Source: Prauserella isguenensis (GTDB taxonomy: Bacteria; Actinomycetota; Actinomycetes; Mycobacteriales; Pseudonocardiaceae). Taken from it: a stretch of 64,000 bases of DNA. Position numbers and translations under genes: made by a program. Below, piece by piece: positions 8,644 to 16,986 of this stretch. Numbering within the stretch: the first letter of the stretch is position 1; each line of letters opens with the position of its first letter. Under the pieces are notes generated by a model. The model made no database searches. It saw only the letters and a list, made by a program, of their open reading frames with translations, and was not told where the DNA came from. Location: NCBI RefSeq assembly GCF_014191605.1, contig NZ_JACHWU010000003.1:310001-374000 (forward strand). The letters are read 5' to 3'.

Positions 8644-11600
8644 TCAGCTGCTCTCGTCATCGACGGGAGGCCCTGCGGGCCGACCCGCCGCCCGGCGCGG
8701 ACGCCGGGTACTGCTCCGCACCGCGGAGACGGTCGCGACCGAGGTCGCGTCCTGCTCCGCCGTGCCCGGAACGCTCGCGTCGGAGGTCCCGTTGCTCTGA
8801 CTCCCCGGCTCGGCCGGGGAGGACGACGAGCTCATCGTACCGGTCATCACCGTCTGCACCTCGACACCACTCCCCGTGGTGCCCGCGGCCGGCCCGGTGG
8901 GCCTGCCCGCGGCGCGCCGGGCAGAGCGGCGGCCACGACGCGCGCCACCGCCGGTGTCGTCGGAGCCGGCCGTCTCCCCGGCCGGTGCGGACGACGCGGT
9001 GCCAGCGGTCGCCGTGTTCTCGGTGGCCTGGGTGTCCTCGGTGGCCTCCACCGTGGGCGCGGCCGATTCCTGCACAGTGGCTTCCTGTGCTGTGGCTTCC
9101 TGCGCTGCGGTTTGCTGCGCTGTGGCTTCCGAGGTGGACTGCTCCGCAGCCGACCCGGTCGCCGCACCGTCAGACTCGGCAGCCGGTTCGGTCTGCGCCG
9201 CGGACTCTGCCGGCAGAGCCTCGGCCTGCGGTGCGGAACCCGCATCGGCGGAGTCCGGCACCGTGGCCACCGACTCCGCGACCTCCGACTCCTTGGGTGC
9301 GCCCCGGTCACGGCGGCTCTTGCGGTCACGGCTGCGCCTGCCCGCCTTGCCGGACGTCTCCCGGCCGTTCGCCTCCGTCGCAGTGGACGAACCCGTCGCG
9401 GCCTGCTCGACCTCGGTCGTGCCGGCGTCACCGGCGGCCGCGGCGTCGGAGGCCGCCTCGGAGGTGTCGCCCTCCGTGGAGTCCTCGTGCTTGGCCGCCT
9501 TCGACGCGTTGGCCACCGCCTGGACAGCCGTCACCAGGGATTCCCGCTGCTCCGGCGTCCGACCCTGGTCGGTCTGCTTCGACTTGTCGGCCTGGTCCGG
9601 CTGATCGCCGCCCTTGCCGCGGCCGCGCTTGCGACCACCGCCGTTGCCACCACCGTTGCCGTGCTGGTGACCGCCGGTGTTCGGCTCGGACGAGACGAGG
9701 ACGCCGCGGCCCTTGCAGTGCTCGCACGTCGACGAGTACGCCTCGAGCAGCCCGGTGCCGACGCGCTTGCGCGTCATCTGCACCAGGCCGAGCGACGTCA
9801 CCTCGGCGACCTGGTGCCGCGTGCGGTCACGGCCGAGGCACTCGGTGAGCCTGCGCAGGACGAGGTCCCGGTTCGACTCCAGCACCATGTCGATGAAGTC
9901 GATGACGATGATGCCGCCGATGTCGCGGAGCCGGAGCTGACGGACGATCTCCTCGGCCGACTCCAGGTTGTTCCGCGTGACGGTCTCCTCGAGGTTGCCG
10001 CCCGACCCGGTGAACTTGCCGGTGTTGACGTCGATGACGGTCATCGCCTCGGTGCGGTCGATCACCAGGTAGCCGCCCGAGGGCAACCACACCTTGCGGT
10101 CGAGTGCCTTGGTGATCTGCTCGTCGATCCGGTAGTCGGCGAACACGTTGCCGTTGCCGACGTAGCGCTTGACGCGCTCCATGAGGTCCGGCGCCACGTG
10201 CTCGACGTAGGAGCTGATCGTCTCCCACGCCGTCCGGCCCTGCACCTCGAGCTTGACGAAGTCCTCGGTGAACTGGTCCCGGACGACCTTGACCAGCAGG
10301 TCGGGCTCTTCGTAGAGCAGCGTGGGAGCACCGGACTTCTTGCCCGACGACGAGGAGGCCGACTCCGACTTCTCCTTGATGACCTCCCACTGCGCCTGCA
10401 GCCTGCGGACGTCGCGGTCCAGCTCCTCCTCGCTGATGCCCTCGGACGCGGTGCGGATGATCACACCCGCGTCCTCCGGGACGATGCGCTTGAGGATGTC
10501 CTTGAGCCTGCGCCTTTCGGTCTCCGGCAGCTTGCGCGAGATGCCCGTCGCACCGCCCGAGGGCACGTACACCAGGAACCGGCCCGGCAGCGAGATCTGC
10601 GTGGTCAGCCGGGCGCCCTTGTGGCCGACCGGGTCCTTCGTGACCTGCACCAGGACTTGGTCGCCACTGGAGAGCGCCTGTTCGATCTTGCGCGCCTTGC
10701 CTTCGAGGCCCGCTGCGTCCCAGTCGACCTCACCCGCGTACAGCACGGCGTTGCGACCACGGCCGATGTCGATGAACGCCGCCTCCATGGACGGCAGCAC
10801 GTTCTGCACCCGGCCCAGGTAGACGTTGCCGACGATCGAGCCGCTGCCCTGAGAGGTGACGAAGTGCTCCACGAGCACGCCGTCCTCGAGCACGCCGATC
10901 TGCGTCGAGTCGCCGTGCTCCCGGACGACCATCGTGCGCTCGACCGATTCGCGCCGGGCGAGGAACTCCGACTCGGACAGGATCGGGGCGCGGCGCCGGC
11001 CCGCCTCGCGGCCGTCCCGGCGGCGCTGGCGCTTGGCCTCGAGCCGCGTCGACCCGCGGACGCTGCGCACACCGTCGCCGCCCTTGTCCTTGTCACCCTT
11101 GTCGTTCTTGTCGCCCTTGTCGCCCTTGTCCTGCTTGCCGTCGCGGACGTGCACGACGGTGTTGGGCGGGTCGTCCTGCGACTGGCCGTCGCCGTCGTCC
11201 CCGCCGCCGCTCTTGCGGCGACGACGGCGCCTGCGGCGCTTGCTGCCCGACTCGGACTGGCCGGACTCACCGTCGGCGTCGTCACCGTCGGCACCACCGT
11301 CGGCCTGGTCCTCGGAACCCGACGACTCCTCGCCCGCAGACGAGTCGCTCGCCGTCGACTCCCCGCCCTGCGAGTCGTCGCGCTCACCGGAGCCGTCGCT
11401 CTGCTGGTCCTCGCCGTTCTCGTCGCCGCCCTTGCCACGGCCACGACCGCGGCGGCCCCTGCGGCGGCGCCGACGGCCACCGTCACCGGACTGGTCGTCA
11501 CCACCGTCGTCGGAGGCCGAGGCGTCGCTCGTGTCCTGCTCGATCGCGTCGGCGGTCGCGGCGCCCTCGTCCGTGTTCGAGGCGGGCTCGGCCTGCCCCG

Positions 11601-12213
11601 CATCGCCGGTGGCCTCACCCGTCTGGGCCGTGTCGACCGTCGGCTCCGGCGGCAGGAAGACCGGGGACGGCGCCGCGAACAGCGGCGTGTGCGGGGCCGC
11701 GGCGATCTCGCCCCCGGCGGCCTTCGGCGCGGTGTCCTGCCCAGCGCTTTCCTGCCCAGCGCTTTCCTGCCCAGCGGTGTCCTGCCCAGCGGTGTCCTGC
11801 GTGACGACCTCCGGTGCCGCCGCCTTCTCCGGTGTGGCCTCCTGAGCCGGCGCGTTCTCCGCCGTCACGTTCTCCGCCGCCGCGTCCTGCGCCGCCGTGT
11901 CCTGCGCCGTGTCCTGCGGCGTCGTGGCCGCGTCTGCGGCGGGTGTCTCGGCCGCTCCGGCCTCGCCCTCATCGGCGAGCACACCCGCCGTCTCGGCGAC
12001 CTTCATCGCGACGTCGCGATGCACGCTGGACTGCGGGCTCCGGGCGGTTTCGCCGAGGTCGGCGAGCATCCCGAGCACTTCCCGGCTGCTGGAGCCGAGC
12101 AGTTTCGCCAGCGCGTGGACCCGCACCCGATTGGGCAGGTCCGCCAGTGCACGTGCGGTGGGTGTGGCGGCGGCCCCGCCGGTGTTCTCGGCGGGTGTGT
12201 CCGCGTTCGACAT
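8644..12213 (-). CDS. rne: Ribonuclease E/G family endoribonuclease, long actinobacterial form
   Basis: RNase E cleaves single-stranded RNA in rRNA/tRNA maturation and mRNA decay. The 1189-residue product begins, after about 20 residues, with RVHALAKLLGSSSREVLGML, which resembles the IF-2 N-terminal domain. A roughly 370-residue acidic, Gln/Lys/Arg-rich disordered region follows, then the catalytic core: S1 domain from about 455 (GNVYLGRVQNVLPSMEAAFI), MTVIDVNTGKF near 726 and GGIIVIDFIDM near 768 carrying the two metal-binding aspartates. CEHCKG near 830 is the zinc-link position. The C-terminal 350 residues are disordered and Glu/Ala/Thr-rich. The ATG at 12213 has GGAGGAGACAT upstream. E. 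coli and mycobacterial proteins place disorder differently. Confidence 0.96.
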   Translation of the reverse strand: MSNADTPAENTGGAAATPTARALADLPNRVRVHALAKLLGSSSREVLGMLADLGETARSPQSSVHRDVAMKVAETAGVLADEGEAGAAETPAADAATTPQDTAQDTAAQDAAAENVTAENAPAQEATPEKAAAPEVVTQDTAGQDTAGQESAGQESAGQDTAPKAAGGEIAAAPHTPLFAAPSPVFLPPEPTVDTAQTGEATGDAGQAEPASNTDEGAATADAIEQDTSDASASDDGGDDQSGDGGRRRRRRGRRGRGRGKGGDENGEDQQSDGSGERDDSQGGESTASDSSAGEESSGSEDQADGGADGDDADGESGQSESGSKRRRRRRRRKSGGGDDGDGQSQDDPPNTVVHVRDGKQDKGDKGDKNDKGDKDKGGDGVRSVRGSTRLEAKRQRRRDGREAGRRRAPILSESEFLARRESVERTMVVREHGDSTQIGVLEDGVLVEHFVTSQGSGSIVGNVYLGRVQNVLPSMEAAFIDIGRGRNAVLYAGEVDWDAAGLEGKARKIEQALSSGDQVLVQVTKDPVGHKGARLTTQISLPGRFLVYVPSGGATGISRKLPETERRRLKDILKRIVPEDAGVIIRTASEGISEEELDRDVRRLQAQWEVIKEKSESASSSSGKKSGAPTLLYEEPDLLVKVVRDQFTEDFVKLEVQGRTAWETISSYVEHVAPDLMERVKRYVGNGNVFADYRIDEQITKALDRKVWLPSGGYLVIDRTEAMTVIDVNTGKFTGSGGNLEETVTRNNLESAEEIVRQLRLRDIGGIIVIDFIDMVLESNRDLVLRRLTECLGRDRTRHQVAEVTSLGLVQMTRKRVGTGLLEAYSSTCEHCKGRGVLVSSEPNTGGHQHGNGGGNGGGRKRGRGKGGDQPDQADKSKQTDQGRTPEQRESLVTAVQAVANASKAAKHEDSTEGDTSEAASDAAAAGDAGTTEVEQAATGSSTATEANGRETSGKAGRRSRDRKSRRDRGAPKESEVAESVATVPDSADAGSAPQAEALPAESAAQTEPAAESDGAATGSAAEQSTSEATAQQTAAQEATAQEATVQESAAPTVEATEDTQATENTATAGTASSAPAGETAGSDDTGGGARRGRRSARRAAGRPTGPAAGTTGSGVEVQTVMTGTMSSSSSPAEPGSQSNGTSDASVPGTAEQDATSVATVSAVRSSTRRPRRAAGRPAGPPVDDESS
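11735..11800 (-). repeat. 15-base tandem repeat inside rne
   Basis: Four copies of a 15-base unit (TCCTGCCCAGCGCTT or ...GGTG on the plus strand) plus a partial fifth. They encode GQDTA/GQESA pentapeptides in the N-terminal disordered region. The number of copies is likely to vary between strains. Confidence 0.85.
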
Positions 12214-12720
12214 ATGTCTCCTCCGCCCCCGGGCGCGCCTGCGTCCGTCCGGCCGAGGTGTCTCACCTCGCTGCCGGCACCGGACCACAGGACGCGGCCG
12301 CACAGGGGCCGTTCCTTGTTTACCGCCGTGGTGGGCTCACCACCGGCGGGAATCCTGTTGTCACTCGTGCCACCCGGGCGCCGGATCTTCCGACGTGCCC
12401 GATCTGGCGGGTCCCGCGGTGACGCGGCCGCCCTGTTCGCGACCTCTCGGTGCCTCCCGAGCCGTCGACGTCGACACAGCGTTCCGGCGTCCGGCCCGGT
12501 GTCCACGTCGTCCCAGCCGCCAGGCACATGGCGCGTGCCCGCGGCGACGACTCGGATCCGGAACCGGCACGTCACCGGGCCACCGTCCCTGCGTTCGCCG
12601 TACTGATCCGGCGACGACGGCTCGATGGCCGCATCCAGTATCCCACACGACGGGGCGGGCACTGCGCAGCGCGGCCTCCACGACGTCTCCGGTGCCGGTC
12701 ACCCGGGTGGTGCGAGACAC
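12214..12720. other. Intergenic region upstream of rne and the subtilase
   Basis: About 500 bases without a convincing gene. The 200 bases next to rne hold its leader, including TAAACA near 12318 on the minus strand as a possible -10 and a GGTGG/CCACC inverted pair around it. Reading frames across the gap are Arg-rich shadows without family resemblance. Confidence 0.4.
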
Positions 12721-12749
12721 TTGGCACGCCCGGCCGCTCTGGCTACGGT
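12721..12749 (+). promoter_or_regulatory. Candidate promoter of the secreted subtilase
   Basis: TTGGCA (12721-12726), 17 bases, TACGGT (12744-12749) fits a primary sigma-factor promoter and would give a leader of about 60 bases before the GTG at 12817. Confidence 0.45.
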
Positions 12750-12816
12750 GCGTCATGGGGTTGTCGCAGATCACAGCCGCGGATGCGATCACCCCTCCGA
12801 CATCGACGGAGGTCCA

Positions 12817-14370
12817 GTGCTCGGCCGGAGGAGCCTGCCGCTCGTGTGTGCCGCGCTCGCCGTCGCCGCCCATCTGACGGCCACGACACCGGCTCACGCC
12901 ACACACGGTGAGACCTGTCACACCGAATCCCGGGCGTGGCGGTACGTCGTGGTGTTCGACCCGGGCACGACGAAGGCCGGCGCACGAGACATGGTCGAGT
13001 CCGCCTGCGGCACCCTCACCGGCTACTTTCCCGAGATCGCGATCGCGGTCGCGACGTCGGCCGACCCCGGATTCGACGACACACTGGGACGCGATCGGGC
13101 GTTCAGCGCAGAGCGGGCACGGCACCTGCGCCGGGGCTCCGCGACCGCGACGAGCACGCACACGCGCCGCCACGGCGATACCCGAAACGGGCAGGCTGCC
13201 GCGGGCCGGGACGACGCCGGTGGCCATTCCACGGGCGATACCGGACCCGGGGACCGACGGCGAGGCCCGAACGGCGACGGTGCCGGCGCCCGCGCATCCG
13301 ACCGGACCCGGGAGCAGTGGAACCTGCGCATGGCCGACGCTCCCGACTCCGGCACGGACCCCACCCGCTCGGCGCAGGCCGACCTGGCGGACGTCACCGT
13401 CGGTGTCCTCGACTCCGGCATCGACGACACGCACCCCGACCTTGCCCGGGCCGTCGACCCGGCCGCCTCGGCAGGCTGCGTAGGCGGCGTCCCGGACCGG
13501 CGCCGCTCGTCGTGGACGGCGGGCGAGTCGGCACACGGAACCCACGTCGCGGGAATCATCGGGGCCGCCGACGACGGTCACGGCGTCACCGGTACCGCGC
13601 CCGGAGTGCGGCTCGCCTCGCTGCGCGTCGTGGACGACGAGGGCTACGTGACGCCGGAGGCCGCCGTCTGCGGCTACGTGTGGGCGGCCCGGCACGGCAT
13701 GGCGGTCGCCAACAGCAGTGTCACCGTCGCACCGTCGGGCGTGTCGTGCGCCGCGAGCCGCGGCCGACGCGTCGTGCACGAGGCCGTGTCCCGGGCGGTC
13801 GAGTTCGCCGAGCGTTCGGGAACGCTCACCGTCGCGGCGGCCACCAACGACGGCTTCGATCTCGACCCTCTTCCCCACAGCGAGCTCAGCGGCGGGAGCG
13901 GCGTCGACGACCTCGCCCGGTCCTGCGTCGCCGTGCCCGCAGGGCTGAGAGAGGCGGTCACCGTCGCCGCCGTCGACCACCACGGCGCCGCGACGGACTA
14001 CAGCTCCTACGGCAGGGCCGTGATCGACCTCGCCGCGCCGGGCGGTACGGAAGGCCACTGCGTGTTGTCGACCGTGCCCGGTGGCCATGACCGGCTGTGC
14101 GGCACCTCGATGGCGGCCCCGCACGTCGCCGGGGCGGCCGCACTCCTGGCCGCCGCCCGTTCCGGGGATTCGTCCCCCGCGACGCTGGGGCGGATGTTGC
14201 AGGCGCAGGCTCGTCCGATCCACTGTTCCGGCACCGCCCGCGAGGACGGTGGCTGCACCGGCCCGCGTGGGGACGAGGCGCACTACGGCAGCGGCATGGT
14301 CAACATCGGCGCCGCCTACACGGCTCACGCGGTGCACCGGCTGCTGGTCCGGCTCGACGGTGCGCACTGA
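12817..14370 (+). CDS. Secreted S8 family serine peptidase (subtilase)
   Basis: A 517-residue extracellular protease. It has a Sec signal peptide (LPLVCAALAVAAHLTATTPAHA cleavage region, residues 6-30), an I9-like propeptide (WRYVVVFDPGTTKAGARDMV, about 45-100), an unusual Arg/Gly/Asp-rich linker (about 100-170), and a peptidase domain. The triad is visible: Asp in VGVLDSGIDDTHPDL (about 200), His in AHGTHVAGIIG (about 240) and Ser in CGTSMAAPHVAG (about 431). There is no C-terminal membrane helix, which argues against a membrane-anchored T7SS mycosin. The GTG start follows GGAGGTCCA. Its stop lies 3 bases from the convergent bioB stop. The substrate is unknown. Confidence 0.9.
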   Translation: MLGRRSLPLVCAALAVAAHLTATTPAHATHGETCHTESRAWRYVVVFDPGTTKAGARDMVESACGTLTGYFPEIAIAVATSADPGFDDTLGRDRAFSAERARHLRRGSATATSTHTRRHGDTRNGQAAAGRDDAGGHSTGDTGPGDRRRGPNGDGAGARASDRTREQWNLRMADAPDSGTDPTRSAQADLADVTVGVLDSGIDDTHPDLARAVDPAASAGCVGGVPDRRRSSWTAGESAHGTHVAGIIGAADDGHGVTGTAPGVRLASLRVVDDEGYVTPEAAVCGYVWAARHGMAVANSSVTVAPSGVSCAASRGRRVVHEAVSRAVEFAERSGTLTVAAATNDGFDLDPLPHSELSGGSGVDDLARSCVAVPAGLREAVTVAAVDHHGAATDYSSYGRAVIDLAAPGGTEGHCVLSTVPGGHDRLCGTSMAAPHVAGAAALLAAARSGDSSPATLGRMLQAQARPIHCSGTAREDGGCTGPRGDEAHYGSGMVNIGAAYTAHAVHRLLVRLDGAH

Positions 14371-14373
14371 GCC

Positions 14374-15441
14374 TCACGCGTTCGGCAGGACTCCCGTACC
14401 GGCACCGCGCTGCCGGATCGTGGGCCCGGTCTCCACCACGTGTGCCCGCTGGGCGAGCTCGTCCGCGGAGCCCTGGACCACGAAGCCGTTGTCGGTGATC
14501 ATCCGCAGGTCCGCCTGCGCCTGTTCGCCCTCGGACGTGAGGTAGTCGCCGAGGAAGATCGAGTTGGCGAGGTGCAGGGCCGCGGCCTGCAGGGAACGCA
14601 GGTGCATCTCCCGGCCACCGGCGATGCGGATCTCCCGGTCGGGGCAGACCAGCCGCGCCGTCGCCAGGATCTTCAGACAGCGTGCGGGGGTGAGTTCCCA
14701 GGTGCCCGCCATCGGCGTGCCCTCGAACGGCATCAGGAAGTTCACCGGAATCGAGTCCGATCCCAGCTCCTTCAGCGCGAAGAGGGCCTCCACGAGTTGC
14801 TCGTCGGTCTCCCCGAGCCCCGCGATGAGACCCGAGCACGGCGACATCCCCGCACCCGCCGCCTTCCGCACGGTGTCCACGCGGTCCGCGTAGGTGTGGG
14901 TCTGGACGATGGCGTCGTGGTGACTCTCCGCGGTGTTGATGTTGTGGTTGTAGGCGTCGACACCCGCGTCGGCGAGTCGCTGCGCCTGCCCGTCCTGCAG
15001 CAGGCCGAGGCAGGCGCACACTTCCACGTCCGGATGGTTCCGCCTGAGCTCGCCGACCGTCTCGGCGACCCGGTCGACGTCGCGTCGTGACGGCCCCCGC
15101 CCCGAGGCGACCAGGCACACCCGGCTCGCACCGGCCCGGATTCCGGCGCCCGCCTGCTCCAGGGTCTCCTCGGGCGAGAGCCACGAGTACTTCAGGATCG
15201 GCGCCTCGGAGCCGAGCGCCTGCGAGCAGTAGTTGCAGTTCTCCTGACACATCCCCGACTTCAGATTGACCAGGTAGTTCACCTTCACCGTGTTGCGGAA
15301 GTACCGGCGCCGCAGCCTGCCCACAGCTGCGACGACGTCCATCAGCTCGGCGTCATCGGCGCGCAGGACGGCCAATGCGTCGTCGCTGGCGGCCGGATTC
15401 CCCGCCAGCACCGCGGCCGCAAGGTTCTGGAAGTCGGTCAT
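14374..15441 (-). CDS. bioB: Biotin synthase BioB
   Basis: A radical-SAM enzyme that inserts sulfur into dethiobiotin. The 355-residue product has [12 protein letters not shown] (the CxxxCxxC cluster site, about residue 62-73), [22 protein letters not shown], and [11 protein letters not shown], all BioB blocks. ATG follows GGAGGGTGC. The other biotin genes (bioF, bioA, bioD) are not in the window, so this is a stand-alone locus. It is transcribed away from a TetR regulator with two operator copies in between, so biotin-dependent repression is likely. Confidence 0.97.
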   Translation of the reverse strand: MTDFQNLAAAVLAGNPAASDDALAVLRADDAELMDVVAAVGRLRRRYFRNTVKVNYLVNLKSGMCQENCNYCSQALGSEAPILKYSWLSPEETLEQAGAGIRAGASRVCLVASGRGPSRRDVDRVAETVGELRRNHPDVEVCACLGLLQDGQAQRLADAGVDAYNHNINTAESHHDAIVQTHTYADRVDTVRKAAGAGMSPCSGLIAGLGETDEQLVEALFALKELGSDSIPVNFLMPFEGTPMAGTWELTPARCLKILATARLVCPDREIRIAGGREMHLRSLQAAALHLANSIFLGDYLTSEGEQAQADLRMITDNGFVVQGSADELAQRAHVVETGPTIRQRGAGTGVLPNA

Positions 15442-15461
15442 GCACCCTCCACACAGGAACC

Positions 15462-15489
15462 TGAACAGTGTTCAGTTGAACAGTGTTCA
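15462..15489. promoter_or_regulatory. Tandem BioQ-type operators between bioB and its regulator
   Basis: TGAACAGTGTTCA occurs twice (15462-15474 and 15477-15489), each an inverted repeat TGAAC-N3-GTTCA, 15 bases centre to centre. This form matches the 13-base motif recalled for BioQ, the actinobacterial TetR-type biotin repressor. The sites lie just upstream of both start regions, so one regulator could control both genes. Confidence 0.75.
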
Positions 15490-15541
15490 GGTTAGGGTGG
15501 TGCAGAATGCTCGGTCAATGGGAAGGCGCGAGAGGAGCCGA

Positions 15542-16102
15542 ATGCGGCACAGCCGGGCCGACGTCGTGGCGCGCGCGATCACCGTGCTCGACGAGTACGG
15601 CCTCGAGTCGTTGACGATGCGCAGACTGGCAACGGAACTCGGGGTGCAGCCGAGCGCGCTGTATCACCACGTGCCCGACAAACAGACGCTGTTGGCCGCG
15701 GTCGCCGACGAGGTCCTGGCGCGGGGCAGGCGGCCGGAACAGGCTCACCGCTGGGACGACCGCGTGGTCGAGATCTGCACCGAACTGCGCGATGCCATGC
15801 TCGCCTATCGCGACGGGGCGGAGGTCGTCGTCACCGCGCACACCTTCGGGCTCGGCGCGGAGGGTCCCGCGGAACGGCTCCGCACGGCGCTGCGGGACGG
15901 CGGGTTGCCCGCCGATCTGGTCGAGACGGGGGCACGGGCGTTGCTGCACCTGGTGTTCGGGCACGCCGCCGAGGAACAGACGGCGTTGCAGGCCGCGAGT
16001 GCGGGCGCGATCGACCGCGGGCTCGGCGACCCGCCCGAGCTCGACCGGTCGCTCGGTCTCCTGCTGGACGGCCTGCGCGCTCGCATCGCCGTCCCGGACT
16101 GA
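15542..16102 (+). CDS. bioQ: TetR family regulator, probable BioQ
   Basis: A 186-residue repressor. The N-terminal helix-turn-helix is clear (ADVVARAITVLDEYGLESL, then MRRLATELGVQPSALYHHVP, residues 5-50), with a TetR ligand-binding C-terminal domain of the tetracycline-repressor type. The ATG at 15542 follows GAGAGGAGCCGA; a second ATG at 15518 in the same frame lacks a good ribosome binding site. A TAGGGT hexamer at 15493-15498 abuts the double operator and may be its -10, so autoregulation is expected. The assignment as BioQ rests on position and operator, not on ligand residues. BioQ-type repressors respond to biotin status. Confidence 0.82.
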   Translation: MRHSRADVVARAITVLDEYGLESLTMRRLATELGVQPSALYHHVPDKQTLLAAVADEVLARGRRPEQAHRWDDRVVEICTELRDAMLAYRDGAEVVVTAHTFGLGAEGPAERLRTALRDGGLPADLVETGARALLHLVFGHAAEEQTALQAASAGAIDRGLGDPPELDRSLGLLLDGLRARIAVPD

Positions 16103-16123
16103 CCGGGTCCCGGCGAGGGCACG

Positions 16124-16981
16124 TCACCGCAGCAGCAGGCCCGCGAGCCGTTTCGCCGTGAAGTAGGCACCCGCCGCGGCGAGCACGAGCAGGTACGCGA
16201 CGTGGCCGATCATGCTCACGTCCAGCACACCGACGGCGAGTCCCCGGGTCAGCTCGACGCCGTGGTAGAGCGGCAGGCACTGCACCGCGTACTGCAGCGG
16301 CTCCGGGTACACCGACAGCGGGTAGAACGTCGTCGACAGCAGGAACATCGGCATCACGGCGAGCTGGACGAAGTCGAACTGCGCCGGGGACTTCAGGAAC
16401 GTCGCGCACACCATCCCGATGGCGGCGAACGCGAACGACACCAGCAGCGCCACCGGCACGAGCAGCAGCGCCCACGGCGAGGTGGCGAGCCCGAACCCGG
16501 CCATCACGCCGAGGAACGCCACCGCGTACAGCCCGCCGCGCAACACGGCCCAGCCGATCTCGCCGAGCGCGATGTCGAGCGGGCCGAGCGGCGTCGCGAG
16601 CATCGCGTCGTAGGTCTTGTTGTAGCGGAACTTGAAGAAGACGTTGAACGTCGAGTCGAACACGGCGCCGTTCATCGCGGAGGCGGCCAGCAGCGCCGGT
16701 GCGACGAACGCGACGTAGCTCATCGTCTCACCGCCGGGGCCGGTGACCTCCTCGACGAGCTTGCCGAAGCCGACCTGGAACGCCAGCAGGTACAGCAGCG
16801 GTTCCACCACACCGGAGACGAACACGAGCCAGGCCCGCGAGTACACCATCGCCGAGCGTTCGAGCAGCGCCCGCGCACGCCCGGTGTACAGCGGTGCGGG
16901 CAGCATCCGCAGCAGCAGGCCGCGCCGTGCGGATGCCGTGGGGGTGGCGTCGCGGGTCGTCGCCGAGGTCGTCGGGGCCAT
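16124..16981 (-). CDS. ABC-2 type exporter permease (second permease of the operon)
   Basis: A 285-residue integral membrane protein with six predicted helices, for example VSGVVEPLLYLLAFQVGFG and a C-terminal VAYLLVLAAAGAYFTAKRL. The block GAVFDSTFNVFFKFRYNKTYDAML and the YHGVELTRGL motif before the last helix fit the DrrB/NodJ-like ABC-2 family that exports drugs, lipids or polysaccharide. The ATG start is 5 bases after the stop of the preceding permease gene, so translation is coupled. The substrate is unknown. It ends 21 bases from the convergent regulator gene. Confidence 0.86.
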   Translation of the reverse strand: MAPTTSATTRDATPTASARRGLLLRMLPAPLYTGRARALLERSAMVYSRAWLVFVSGVVEPLLYLLAFQVGFGKLVEEVTGPGGETMSYVAFVAPALLAASAMNGAVFDSTFNVFFKFRYNKTYDAMLATPLGPLDIALGEIGWAVLRGGLYAVAFLGVMAGFGLATSPWALLLVPVALLVSFAFAAIGMVCATFLKSPAQFDFVQLAVMPMFLLSTTFYPLSVYPEPLQYAVQCLPLYHGVELTRGLAVGVLDVSMIGHVAYLLVLAAAGAYFTAKRLAGLLLR

Positions 16982-16986
16982 CCGCG

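Noticed and set aside
8608-12606. Open frame of 1332 codons on the plus strand, opposite rne
   Set aside because: It mirrors the coding bias of rne, is Arg/Leu/Gly-rich without any domain, and GC-rich genes commonly show such antisense frames.
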